From an uncultured Granulosicoccaceae bacterium (GTDB lineage Bacteria > Pseudomonadota > Gammaproteobacteria > Granulosicoccales > Granulosicoccaceae), in contig CALLOA010000060.1 in NCBI GenBank assembly GCA_938005265.1, positions 1 through 64,000 of the forward strand: DNA of 64,000 nt, written 5' to 3'. A program made the translations under genes and the position numbers. The first letter of the stretch is position 1. Each line of letters starts with the position of its first letter. Positions 16,942 through 24,815 of this stretch are shown one piece after another. The notes under the pieces are model-generated. The model was not told the origin of the DNA and did not search any database. It saw only the letters and a list, made by a program, of their open reading frames with translations.

Positions 16942-19662
16942 ATGGCCGATCAAGATACAGTAATTCTAGTTGATGGATCATCGTATCTGTACCGTGCGTT
17001 TCATGCGCTGCCTCCCCTGAGTACGAGTAAGGGGCAGCCGACTAACGCTGTACGGGGCGTGATCAGCATGATCAGGAAGCTGGTCCAGCAATATAACAGC
17101 AAATCAGTTGCCATCGTCTTCGATGCCAAAGGTAAAACCTTTCGCAGTGAAATATACAGCGACTATAAAGCCAATCGCCCCCCTATGCCTGATGATCTGC
17201 GCAGCCAGATCGAACCCTTACATGCCTTGGTCAAGGCCTGGGGTTTCCCTTTATTGAGTATCCCGGGCGTTGAAGCGGACGATGTCATTGGAACGCTGGC
17301 AAAGGCCGCCACCCAGGCCGGGCGTACCACGGTCATCTCAACCGGTGACAAGGATATGGCTCAGCTGGTCAACAGCAGCACGTCTCTGATTAACACCATG
17401 AATAACCAGGCGATGGATGAGGCAGGTGTCGTCGAAAAATTCGGTGTTCGACCCGATCAGATTATTGATTATCTGGCACTGGTAGGAGACACATCTGACA
17501 ACATTCCGGGTGTACCCAGCTGTGGCCCTAAAACCGCAGTCAAATGGCTTACACAACACGACAGCCTGCAGGCCGTCATTGACAATGCCGATGATGTGAA
17601 AGGAAAAATTGGTGAGAAGCTTCGAGCCAGTATTGAATTTCTACCCATGTCCTATGAGCTTGCCACGATTAAAACCGATGTTGAAATAGAACAATCACTG
17701 GATTCTCTGGTGATGGCAGAACCGGATAAGGAGCAGTTAAGAAAGCTATATAGTGAGCTTGAGTTCACCAGTATGTTGAAGGAGCTGGATGCTGAAGCAA
17801 CCGCAACGGCCGGACCTGGTAGTGACGCCTCCCAGGTGGCAGCCAATAAGCCCGCCAATATCAAGTATGAAACGGTGCTGGACCGAAAAAGCTTTGATCA
17901 ATGGCTGGCAAAATTAAAAAAGGCCAAACTGATTGCCTTTGATACTGAAACCGACAGCTTGAATTACATGGTTGCGAACCTTGTTGGAGTATCGTTCTCA
18001 GTTAAAGCAGGCGAAGCGGCTTATGTGCCAGTTGCTCATGACTATGTTGATGCTCCTGAACAGCTCACTCGCGAAGAAGTACTCGCTGACCTCAAAGACC
18101 TGCTTGAAAATCCAGAGGTTAAGCTAGTCGGCCAGAATCTTAAATACGATGCGCATATTCTTAAAAATTATGACATTGAACTCGCGGGTATTGAACACGA
18201 TACGATGCTTGAATCCTATGTATTGAATTCTACCGGGCGCCATAACATGGATGATCTCGCCGCTAAGTATTTAGGTGAGACTACTGTGCATTATGAAGAG
18301 ATAGCCGGTAAAGGTAAAAAACAGCTTACCTTCAACCAGATAGATCTGGAGCAGGCAGGGCACTATGCCGCTGAAGATGCAGATATCACGCTTCGATTGC
18401 ACGAGGCATTGTGGCCGCAGCTATCGAAAGAAAAAGAGCTGAAAAACCTTTATGAATCCATGGAGATGAAGCTTGTTCCTGTGCTTACGCGGGTAGAGCG
18501 TAATGGTGTAAGAATTGACACGGACATGATGCAAAAACAGAGTACTGAATTTGCTGAAAAATTAACAGATTTGGAACAGCAAGCCTATGAAGATGCCGGT
18601 CGTGAATTCAATCTCGGCTCCCCTAAACAAATTCAGGAAATATTTTTTGAAGAGAAAAAACTACCTGTATTAGCGAAAACACCCAAAGGCCAACCCTCGA
18701 CTGCTGAAAATGTCATGGTACAACTGGCAGCCGATCATGCCTTGCCAAGAATCATTCTTGAACACCGTAGCCTGACCAAACTGAAGTCAACCTATCTGGA
18801 CAAGTTGCCCCTGCAAGTCAATGAAAAAACCGGACGCATCCATACTTCTTACAATCAGGCGGTCGCGTCCACCGGGCGGCTTTCATCAGCCGATCCCAAT
18901 TTACAGAATATTCCCATTCGTACAGAAGAGGGTCGACGCATTCGTGAGGCCTTTGTTCCAGAGAAGGGTTATCGCCTGGTCGCGGCCGACTATTCGCAGA
19001 TTGAACTGCGAATAATGGCGCATTTGTCGGGTGATGAAAGTTTATTGCAAGCATTCGAAAACGGTCAGGATATTCATCGCTCCACTGCTTCTGAAGTATT
19101 CGGTGTTGATATAAAAAATGTTGATGGAGACCAGAGGCGCGCAGCCAAAGCAATCAACTTTGGATTGATTTATGGTATGTCGGCGTTTGGTCTGGCCAAA
19201 CAACTGGATATACCCAGGGGTGAAGCGCAGGACTACATAAATCTTTATTTCGCCAGATACCCGGGCGTTAAAAACTATATGGATTCAACTCGTTCCAATG
19301 CCAAGGAAAGTGGTTATGTTGAAACAGTATTTGGTCGCCGCTTGTACCTTCCGGACATTAATGCCCGTAATGCACAGATGCGTCAGTATGCGGAGCGCAC
19401 TGCAATCAATGCCCCGATGCAGGGAACGGCGGCAGACATTATCAAACGAGCCATGATCACCGTGGATGACTGGTTGCAATCTTCTAAAGTTGATGCGCGT
19501 ATCATCATGCAAGTACATGATGAACTGGTGTTGGAAGTAAAGGCAGGAGAAGCTGAGAACATTGGTAAAGAGATTGCCGGTATGATGACCGGGGCGGCAA
19601 AATTAGCCGTGCCTTTGGATGTCGATGTCGGTGTAGGAAACTCATGGGAAGAAGCCCATTGA
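16942..19662 (+). CDS. polA: DNA polymerase I
   Basis: 906 residues, complete. The 5'-3' exonuclease domain opens with VILVDGSSYLYRAFHALPP and contains the EADDVIGTLA and GDTSDNIPGVP motifs. The 3'-5' proofreading domain starts near IAFDTETDSL (Asp-x-Glu present, so probably active). The polymerase domain has motif A (ADYSQIELRIMAHLSGDE), the O-helix region (RRAAKAINFGLIYGMS) and motif C (QVHDELVLEV). It fills gaps and removes RNA primers during replication and repair. Single gene with no operon partners. Confidence 0.98.
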   Translation: MADQDTVILVDGSSYLYRAFHALPPLSTSKGQPTNAVRGVISMIRKLVQQYNSKSVAIVFDAKGKTFRSEIYSDYKANRPPMPDDLRSQIEPLHALVKAWGFPLLSIPGVEADDVIGTLAKAATQAGRTTVISTGDKDMAQLVNSSTSLINTMNNQAMDEAGVVEKFGVRPDQIIDYLALVGDTSDNIPGVPSCGPKTAVKWLTQHDSLQAVIDNADDVKGKIGEKLRASIEFLPMSYELATIKTDVEIEQSLDSLVMAEPDKEQLRKLYSELEFTSMLKELDAEATATAGPGSDASQVAANKPANIKYETVLDRKSFDQWLAKLKKAKLIAFDTETDSLNYMVANLVGVSFSVKAGEAAYVPVAHDYVDAPEQLTREEVLADLKDLLENPEVKLVGQNLKYDAHILKNYDIELAGIEHDTMLESYVLNSTGRHNMDDLAAKYLGETTVHYEEIAGKGKKQLTFNQIDLEQAGHYAAEDADITLRLHEALWPQLSKEKELKNLYESMEMKLVPVLTRVERNGVRIDTDMMQKQSTEFAEKLTDLEQQAYEDAGREFNLGSPKQIQEIFFEEKKLPVLAKTPKGQPSTAENVMVQLAADHALPRIILEHRSLTKLKSTYLDKLPLQVNEKTGRIHTSYNQAVASTGRLSSADPNLQNIPIRTEEGRRIREAFVPEKGYRLVAADYSQIELRIMAHLSGDESLLQAFENGQDIHRSTASEVFGVDIKNVDGDQRRAAKAINFGLIYGMSAFGLAKQLDIPRGEAQDYINLYFARYPGVKNYMDSTRSNAKESGYVETVFGRRLYLPDINARNAQMRQYAERTAINAPMQGTAADIIKRAMITVDDWLQSSKVDARIIMQVHDELVLEVKAGEAENIGKEIAGMMTGAAKLAVPLDVDVGVGNSWEEAH

Positions 19663-19743
19663 GGTTTTTTATGCTTGTGTTTATGCAATAGAGATCTTTT
19701 GAATTCATTGCATAATTTCAGTCCCGTTTAAAAGAATATTGTT

Positions 19744-20226
19744 ATGCCAACACCAGCTATTCGTAAAGCAACCGTTAAAGATGCAGGCCTGATTCATCAC
19801 TTCATTGTCGAGCTTGCTATCTATGAGAAAGCCGAACACGAGGTGTTGGCCTCGGTTGAGGATATAGAAAAATCAATTTTCGGTGATCAGTCGATTGCGT
19901 ATGCATTGATTTGCGAAGTGGACAATAACCCGGTGGGTTTTGCGGTTTATTTTTACAACTACTCCACATGGCTTGGCAGAAACGGGCTTTATCTGGAGGA
20001 TCTCTATGTCTCACCTGAGCATAGAGGAATAGGTGCGGGTAAGGCGTTATTGCAACATCTGGCGAAGATTGCCGTGGATGAAAAGTGTGGTCGATTTGAA
20101 TGGCGAGTGCTTGACTGGAATGAACCGTCGATTCAGTTTTACGATTCAATCGGAGCTTTGCCACAGAACGAATGGATAGGTTATCGTCTGGATGGCGAAG
20201 CACTGAACAAGTTTGCTTTTGCTTAG
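19744..20226 (+). CDS. GNAT acetyltransferase, spermidine/diamine acetyltransferase-like
   Basis: 160 residues with the GNAT fold. The segment STWLGRNGLYLEDLYVSPEHRGIGAG is characteristic of the SSAT-like subgroup, including the acetyl-CoA pyrophosphate loop RGIGAGKAL (motif A Q/RxxGxG/A). WRVLDWNEPSIQFYDSIGA is motif B. Members acetylate polyamines, thialysine or similar primary amines; the exact substrate cannot be read here. A tandem repeat and the ybiI gene follow. Confidence 0.87.
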   Translation: MPTPAIRKATVKDAGLIHHFIVELAIYEKAEHEVLASVEDIEKSIFGDQSIAYALICEVDNNPVGFAVYFYNYSTWLGRNGLYLEDLYVSPEHRGIGAGKALLQHLAKIAVDEKCGRFEWRVLDWNEPSIQFYDSIGALPQNEWIGYRLDGEALNKFAFA

Positions 20227-20288
20227 GTTGTAGCTACGAGGCAGCTGAGTCGCTTTTTTGGTAAGCCGGTGTATCTGACTATGACCGC

Positions 20289-20348
20289 TATGGTTACAAC
20301 TGATATGGTTACAACTGATATGGTTACAACCGCTATGGTTACAACCGA
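20289..20348. repeat. Tandem repeat, 15 bp x 4, before ybiI
   Basis: Four consecutive copies of TATGGTTACAACTGA or close variants (TATGGTTACAACCGC, TATGGTTACAACCGA) at 20289, 20304, 20319 and 20334. It ends about 50 bases before the ybiI start, in the short gap after the acetyltransferase gene. The unit is not palindromic and unlike a CRISPR unit. Confidence 0.93.
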
Positions 20349-20397
20349 TCTCGCAACAACTGCGGAAATTTAATTTTTCTATCAGGAGAGTAGGGAA

Positions 20398-20664
20398 ATG
20401 GCCGGTGGATGGTCCAAAGACGGTGCTGTACAAGAACAGATTGACGCAAGCATTCAGGATGCGGTTCAGCATGCTCGTAGCCAATTGCCAAAAGGCGAGA
20501 GCCGGAAAGTCTGCGAAGAATGCGAAAGTTCTATTCCGGAAGCCAGGCGTGAAGCGATTCCCGGAGTACGTCTATGCAGTGCCTGTCAGACCGAAAAAGA
20601 CGATGAGCAAAAGAACGCGGCCCTTTACAACCGCCGAGGCAGTAAAGATAGTCAACTCAGATAA
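20398..20664 (+). CDS. ybiI: DksA/TraR C4-type zinc-finger protein YbiI
   Basis: 88 residues, nearly colinear with E. coli YbiI: an N-terminal helix (GGWSKDGAVQEQIDASIQDAV), the zinc-finger pair CEEC and CSAC separated by the EARREAIPGVRL segment, and the C-terminal NRRGSKDSQLR conserved in YbiI. DksA/TraR-like proteins bind the RNA polymerase secondary channel or other partners; YbiI itself is poorly characterised. Ribosome binding site AGGAGAG lies about ten bases before the ATG. Confidence 0.93.
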   Translation: MAGGWSKDGAVQEQIDASIQDAVQHARSQLPKGESRKVCEECESSIPEARREAIPGVRLCSACQTEKDDEQKNAALYNRRGSKDSQLR

Positions 20665-20696
20665 CATCCATAGACATCCACATCCTGTTTTTCATT

Positions 20697-21062
20697 ATGC
20701 TCGAATATATAGCGCTGATACTGATTTGCCAGCTGTGTGGTGAACTGCTGGTCACGGCAAGTGGTGTCGGGATTCCAGGGCCGGTTATAGGAATGCTGTT
20801 GTTGTTTGTATTTCTTTTGATCAAGGGGGCTGTGCCTGAAGGACTGGAGAAAGTATCGTCCACACTGCTCGATAATCTGTCACTAATGTTTGTGCCAGCA
20901 GGAGTGGGCATCATGGCCCATTTTGAATTGCTTGGCGCTAATGCCTGGCCCCTGATGATTGCAGTATTTTCAAGTACAGTTCTGACAATAGTGGTAACTG
21001 CTCTGATTATGCAGTCGGCCAGTCGTAATGCTTCATCGGCTTCATCGGCTATGGAGGATTGA
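20697..21062 (+). CDS. lrgA: CidA/LrgA family holin-like membrane protein
   Basis: 121 residues with four hydrophobic segments and the LrgA/CidA family motif GIPGPVIGMLLLF in helix 2, plus LMFVPAGVGIM in helix 3. LrgA proteins work with LrgB in the inner membrane; they have been proposed as holin-like pores or as carriers of pyruvate or glycolate-type acids. The lrgB gene follows after about 20 bases. Start ATG at 20697. Confidence 0.92.
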   Translation: MLEYIALILICQLCGELLVTASGVGIPGPVIGMLLLFVFLLIKGAVPEGLEKVSSTLLDNLSLMFVPAGVGIMAHFELLGANAWPLMIAVFSSTVLTIVVTALIMQSASRNASSASSAMED

Positions 21063-21083
21063 TGAGCGGGTTTGGCGACAACT

Positions 21084-21809
21084 ATGAATGATATTCTTGA
21101 GCTATGGGTTTACTTAAGCGCAAGCCCGCTTCTGCATTTAACACTGACATTGGTAGTTTTTGTACTGGCATCACGTCTGTATCGTCAGTTACAGCTGCAC
21201 CCTTTGTTGAATCCTGTTCTGCTCTCGGTCACCACACTGGTGGCAATTCTCTATTTTACCGGCACAAAGTACGATACCTATTTTGAAGGTGCTCAGTTCG
21301 TGCATTTTCTATTAGGTCCGGCAACGGTTGCGTTGGCGATTCCGCTCTATAAACAATTCGACAAGGTAAAAAAGTCTGCGCTTGCTATTGGATTGAGCCT
21401 CTTGTGTGGTTCTGTCACATCAGTTGTGGTTGCGGTTTTCATTTCATGGTTACTTGGTGCGAATACAGTTTCAGTGATCTCCATTGCGCCAAAGTCGGTT
21501 ACTGCACCTGTTGCCATGGGAATTTCCCAGCAATTGGGTGGCTTGCCATCGCTGACGGCCGTGATTGTCATCGTTACTGGAATAGTGGGAGCGACAGTGG
21601 GGCCTTTGATATTAAATTTGTTAAAAGTGAATGACTGGTCAGCGCGCGGCCTGGCTATCGGTACGGCGAGTCATGGTATAGGTACAGCCCGCGCTCTGCA
21701 GGTGAATCAGGTAGCAGGTGCTTTTTCTGGTTTGGCGATGGGTTTGAACGCACTGGCAACCGCTATATTGCTACCGCTTATGTGGAATATCGTCGCAAAC
21801 TATTTGTGA
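21084..21809 (+). CDS. lrgB: LrgB family membrane protein
   Basis: About 241 residues with at least six to eight hydrophobic helices. Conserved LrgB features are TVALAIPLYKQFDKVKK, PKSVTAPVAMGISQQLGG and the GTASHGIGTARAL motif. I choose ATG 21084; a TTG four codons upstream is possible. It forms a pair with the LrgA protein just before it. In bacteria LrgAB is linked to cell-lysis control or to transport of small carboxylates such as pyruvate or glycolate, which would suit an organism handling C2/C3 acids. Confidence 0.93.
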   Translation: MNDILELWVYLSASPLLHLTLTLVVFVLASRLYRQLQLHPLLNPVLLSVTTLVAILYFTGTKYDTYFEGAQFVHFLLGPATVALAIPLYKQFDKVKKSALAIGLSLLCGSVTSVVVAVFISWLLGANTVSVISIAPKSVTAPVAMGISQQLGGLPSLTAVIVIVTGIVGATVGPLILNLLKVNDWSARGLAIGTASHGIGTARALQVNQVAGAFSGLAMGLNALATAILLPLMWNIVANYL

Positions 21810-21825
21810 GCCTGTCTGCTAAATC

Positions 21826-22299
21826 ATGGTCAGCCATATTCAAATACGAAAGGCACAGACGGCAGATATCGCAGACGTCAGCCAATGTGCTAAAGCCGCC
21901 TATCAGCAATATGTACGGGTTATTGGCAAAAAGCCTGCACCTATGTGCGCTGATTTTGATAGTTTAATTGAACATGGTGTCGTTAGTATTGCAAGTAGCG
22001 AAACTGGTTTTGCCGGGTTTATTGTTTTTTATCCGGGCGTTGGTAAAACGAATGGTGAGCACCTGTTTATTGAAAATATTGCCGTGTTGCCCGAGTTGAC
22101 AGGCCAAGGTATAGGAGCCGCTCTGATGTCCCATGCTGAAACCTGTGCAAAAGAAAAATCTGTAAAAATAGTACGGCTTTATACCAATGCAAAGATGACG
22201 GCAAATCTTTCCTGGTATGTAAAGTTGGGTTATGCCGAAACCGGGCGTGTCTATGAAGATGGATTTGATCGTATCTATTTTGAGAAGAAAATATTTTGA
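21826..22299 (+). CDS. GNAT family N-acetyltransferase
   Basis: 157 residues with a clear GNAT core: ENIAVLPELTGQGIGAALM carries the acetyl-CoA loop (QGIGAA), followed by VRLYTNAKMTANLSWYVKLGYAETGR, a common motif B in amino-group acetyltransferases. It starts 16 bases after lrgB and may share its transcript. Substrate not deducible. Confidence 0.85.
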   Translation: MVSHIQIRKAQTADIADVSQCAKAAYQQYVRVIGKKPAPMCADFDSLIEHGVVSIASSETGFAGFIVFYPGVGKTNGEHLFIENIAVLPELTGQGIGAALMSHAETCAKEKSVKIVRLYTNAKMTANLSWYVKLGYAETGRVYEDGFDRIYFEKKIF

Positions 22300-22449
22300 G
22301 AAGAATATTTACAAAAGAGATATAACTCTTTGTTGACATCGCTAGTGTGTCGCTAAGCAATGGAATTGTGACAGTGCCATGCGGAATTGCCAGGCTTTTC
22401 GTAGGTATACCAGTAAAGGATTTAACAATAAAAGATTGGCCGTCCGAGA

Positions 22450-22509
22450 GGTCTTGTAAAAGAAGGCCTTGTAAAAGAAGACCCAGCAAAAGAACTGCCT
22501 TGTAAAAAT
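22450..22509. repeat. Degenerate tandem repeat, 15 bp x 4
   Basis: Consecutive units GGTCTTGTAAAAGAA (22450), GGCCTTGTAAAAGAA (22465), GACCCAGCAAAAGAA (22480) and CTGCCTTGTAAAAAT (22495, decayed). It lies in the 471-base gap (22300-22770) after the second acetyltransferase, which otherwise holds the terminator described next and no supported gene. Confidence 0.8.
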
Positions 22510-22550
22510 TCGCCTTATTCAGACGCTCGAAAATCAGACAATTGAAAAAT

Positions 22551-22578
22551 ACCGGCCAGCAGAGGAGGGCTGGCCGGT
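22551..22578 (-). terminator. Intrinsic terminator, minus strand
   Basis: ACCGGCCAGC (22551-22560) and GCTGGCCGGT (22569-22578) form a perfect 10-bp stem with an eight-base loop. Read on the minus strand the hairpin is followed by ATTTTTC, so it would terminate the DUF6151 transcript that ends about 190 bases upstream. Confidence 0.75.
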
Positions 22579-22770
22579 TAGAGAAGCTACCGGTGAGGTA
22601 GCGTAGCACCCGGTTACACGTTACATTGATTGCGTCATGCCGAGCATGACCTTATGCAACGTGAAGTATCGTTACGTAATAGAGTGATTATTTCGGATAA
22701 GGTTCAATGGATAATGCAACTCTGGTATGGGTGCTGTGCTTGCATCCCAATCAAAGGGCTTTGAACCGAG

Positions 22771-23355
22771 CTACGCCTGTTTGTGCGCAATAATCGGCTT
22801 GACTATTGGCCTGCCGTCCTTGGAAAAAAATGCATTGGGTTTGTGTTTGCCCTGAATTTTCCAAACAAGAATGTTTTTCACCAGCCCTGCAGTAAGTCCA
22901 AAAGGGAATTTTTCAGCTTGATGCTCGTAGGTAGGAGTGCCAATGGCATCCTGGATTTGTATCGCCATTTTTACAGGTCCCAGAATATTGTCCCTTTCGG
23001 TAGGATAAGCATCTATAAAACTATGTATTAAACCTACAAAGGGCAGCCCGGCTTTTACGGTATTTCCAACGGGTGTGTTGCAACAACTGGTATGCCACCG
23101 CAGAAGTCCTTTTTTAGTCAACCTCATTGACTGTAAGTTGTCGTGGCCCTGTTCAATGAAAATTTGTGATGGGGTGCATTGGTAAATTTCGGTGCCACCG
23201 AATTCATCCAGAATATCTTTTTCACGGCCCAGATAGGCCGCAAATGCCTGGCAATCAGAGCAGCAGCAGATGATTCGACTTCCAGATGAAGGTTTTTCGG
23301 CGTTAGCGGTGCCTGTAACGGCACCGCAGCTGCATTTGAGGTTAATTCCAGTCAT
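22771..23355 (-). CDS. DUF6151 (GFA-like zinc) family protein
   Basis: 194 residues. The N-terminal part is a zinc-ribbon-like GFA/CENP-V relative: LKCSCGAVTG, then CCCSDCQAFA, and a later Cys pair in WHTSCCNTPVGNT. The DILDEFGGTEIYQ and PSQIFIEQGHDNLQSMRL segments identify the DUF6151 family. Function is not established; the fold is shared with glutathione-dependent formaldehyde-activating proteins. A tandem-GFA protein is encoded close upstream on the same strand, with a small gene fragment in between. Confidence 0.78.
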   Translation of the reverse strand: MTGINLKCSCGAVTGTANAEKPSSGSRIICCCSDCQAFAAYLGREKDILDEFGGTEIYQCTPSQIFIEQGHDNLQSMRLTKKGLLRWHTSCCNTPVGNTVKAGLPFVGLIHSFIDAYPTERDNILGPVKMAIQIQDAIGTPTYEHQAEKFPFGLTAGLVKNILVWKIQGKHKPNAFFSKDGRPIVKPIIAHKQA

Positions 23356-23491
23356 TTTTTTCTCGTCAGACTTAGCTGCACATACCTGTGTATCTTCAAT
23401 ACAACGGTTAATACGAGGGTTTCGAGCAACGGGAAAAAGATTATGACACTGTTAACAAAAAGAGGGGATGGCATGAATTCCGGGTAAAAAA

Positions 23492-23513
23492 AACTGCCGT
23501 TAGGACGGCAGTT
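23492..23513 (-). terminator. Strong intrinsic terminator, minus strand
   Basis: AACTGCCGT (23492-23500), loop TAGG, ACGGCAGTT (23505-23513). On the minus strand the nine-bp stem runs straight into a run of eight U. It starts three bases after the stop of the fragmentary frame at 23516-23804, arguing that a real gene once ended here. Confidence 0.88.
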
Positions 23514-23515
23514 GC

Positions 23516-23804
23516 TCAATAACAAGCCAGATTGGAGACGGTACTTACATCAATACGTGCAATGGTTGCTTTCGAACAAGATGGCAACTTGCACAAGGGA
23601 GTATGTAAACTAGAGTCACTCGCGCCACTAAAGTTCAATTTTCTACCGTAGCAATCTGTTGATCCGGTGTTTTTCTGCCAAACTATTCTCGCTAAATCGT
23701 TGTTTGGCCTCATTTTTACCGCCTATATCGGATGCGTCTATATTGTTAGCAGCACTAATCAGGTACTTGCGCGAAGCTGGTCTTACATCGCATATGTAGT
23801 TTTG
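23516..23804 (-). pseudogene. Frameshifted small gene remnant
   Basis: Two overlapping minus-strand frames look like parts of one broken gene. The first (open from 23804 to a stop at 23643) reads ICDVRPASRKYLISAANN and continues to a Lys/Arg-rich end. The second, in another frame (ATG at 23713, stop at 23516), reads NTGSTDCYGRKLNFSGAS and ends KIDV-like in ATIARIDVSTVSNLACY, with four or more cysteines. Neither has a signal peptide or good start. A perfect terminator follows the second stop. I do not recognise the family. A frameshift near 23650-23720 would join them; two unrelated short frames remain possible. Confidence 0.35.
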
Positions 23805-23818
23805 TTACTGAGCGATTT

Positions 23819-24727
23819 TCAGACAGAAGGCGGGCCTTCAGGGTGCTGTACCAGGCCATCGGTAATTTCATGCCAGCCCGCCATATGGTTGGTGAAAATA
23901 TGGTCTGATGTTTGAATGCCCGGGTCGTCGTCCAGCGAGCCCATAGGAATTACCGAGATTCCGCGTCCAGCATCTTTGCGTGGCATCAGTGAGCTGCATG
24001 TCGTGCAAAATACCTGCGTAAAAAACTGTGCGTCGGGCACTTTGAACTCGCGCAGTTTGTTTTCACCTGAAATAAATTCAACACCGTCATAAGACACAAA
24101 GCCGTTGCAGGCATGTGCTGTTGAGCGGCCGTAACGGCAGCGCGAGCAGTGGCAATTGCGTGCCAGTTTGAATGGTTCTGTAACTCTAAATTCAACATCA
24201 CCACAAAGGCAGCTTCCCCTGACAAATTGGTCGGGCCTTGTCACGGTTGGCAGGCCTTTAACCCCTGGATTGCCAGACTCCGGCGGATAAGCGTCATGCT
24301 GTGGCTGGTTGCCGCTGATTTTGTGCCAGGGAGCGTTGTCAGATACAAAAATATTGCAATCAGGTTTACGCATTGTGTCGTGACACCCGGCTGGTGCGCA
24401 CCAGTAATTGTTATCAGTATTATCCGTGGAGCCATCATTGCTCGCCCGGGCACTTTTTGCATGGCCACTTCCCCTGAAAGGAACAACCGAGCCGCAAACC
24501 GAGCAGGAACTGCGGGTTAGGCGATTTGATGATACGTAGTGTGTGACAGTATCTGTGCTGCTGGTCCAGCGGAACTGATTGTCATGGATAAAGCTGTAGG
24601 TTCCGAACGCTGCACCATGAATTTTCTGGCACATCCTGCAATGGCAATTATAAAGTGCAAAGGGTTCTCCTGAAAAAGCCCAGGTGACTTTTCCGCATAG
24701 ACAGCGGCCTGTGTTTTCTTCGTTCAT
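23819..24727 (-). CDS. Tandem GFA-domain protein
   Basis: About 302 residues with two GFA (glutathione-dependent formaldehyde-activating enzyme-like) zinc domains. The first has GRCLCGKVTW, CHCRMCQKIHGAAFGT and SSCSVCGS; the second has GSCLCGDVEF, CHCSRCRYGRS and VFCTTCSS. In the first domain an insertion rich in Ser, Asn and Asp (about 85-145) interrupts the usual C-terminal half. I start at ATG 24727 (NEENTGRCL) because the 15 residues before it are a basic stretch unlike the family. Family members carry structural zinc; catalysis of S-hydroxymethylglutathione formation is debated. Could be a formaldehyde-related or general thiol adduct protein. Confidence 0.85.
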   Translation of the reverse strand: MNEENTGRCLCGKVTWAFSGEPFALYNCHCRMCQKIHGAAFGTYSFIHDNQFRWTSSTDTVTHYVSSNRLTRSSCSVCGSVVPFRGSGHAKSARASNDGSTDNTDNNYWCAPAGCHDTMRKPDCNIFVSDNAPWHKISGNQPQHDAYPPESGNPGVKGLPTVTRPDQFVRGSCLCGDVEFRVTEPFKLARNCHCSRCRYGRSTAHACNGFVSYDGVEFISGENKLREFKVPDAQFFTQVFCTTCSSLMPRKDAGRGISVIPMGSLDDDPGIQTSDHIFTNHMAGWHEITDGLVQHPEGPPSV

Positions 24728-24815
24728 ATTGAGTATCTTACGTGCTTTTTTCGTGAATCTTATAAGTACCACTGTAAGCGACTTGCGTTAGCCATTACAG
24801 GAGTAAAGCGTAATA

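Noticed and set aside
20146-20484. Minus-strand frame with repeated CNHSG/CNHIS peptides
   Set aside because: The repetition is only the 15-bp tandem DNA repeat read through; overlaps two real genes.
20289-22509. CRISPR array
   Set aside because: Repeats are direct tandem units of 15 bp with no spacers, and no cas genes are present.
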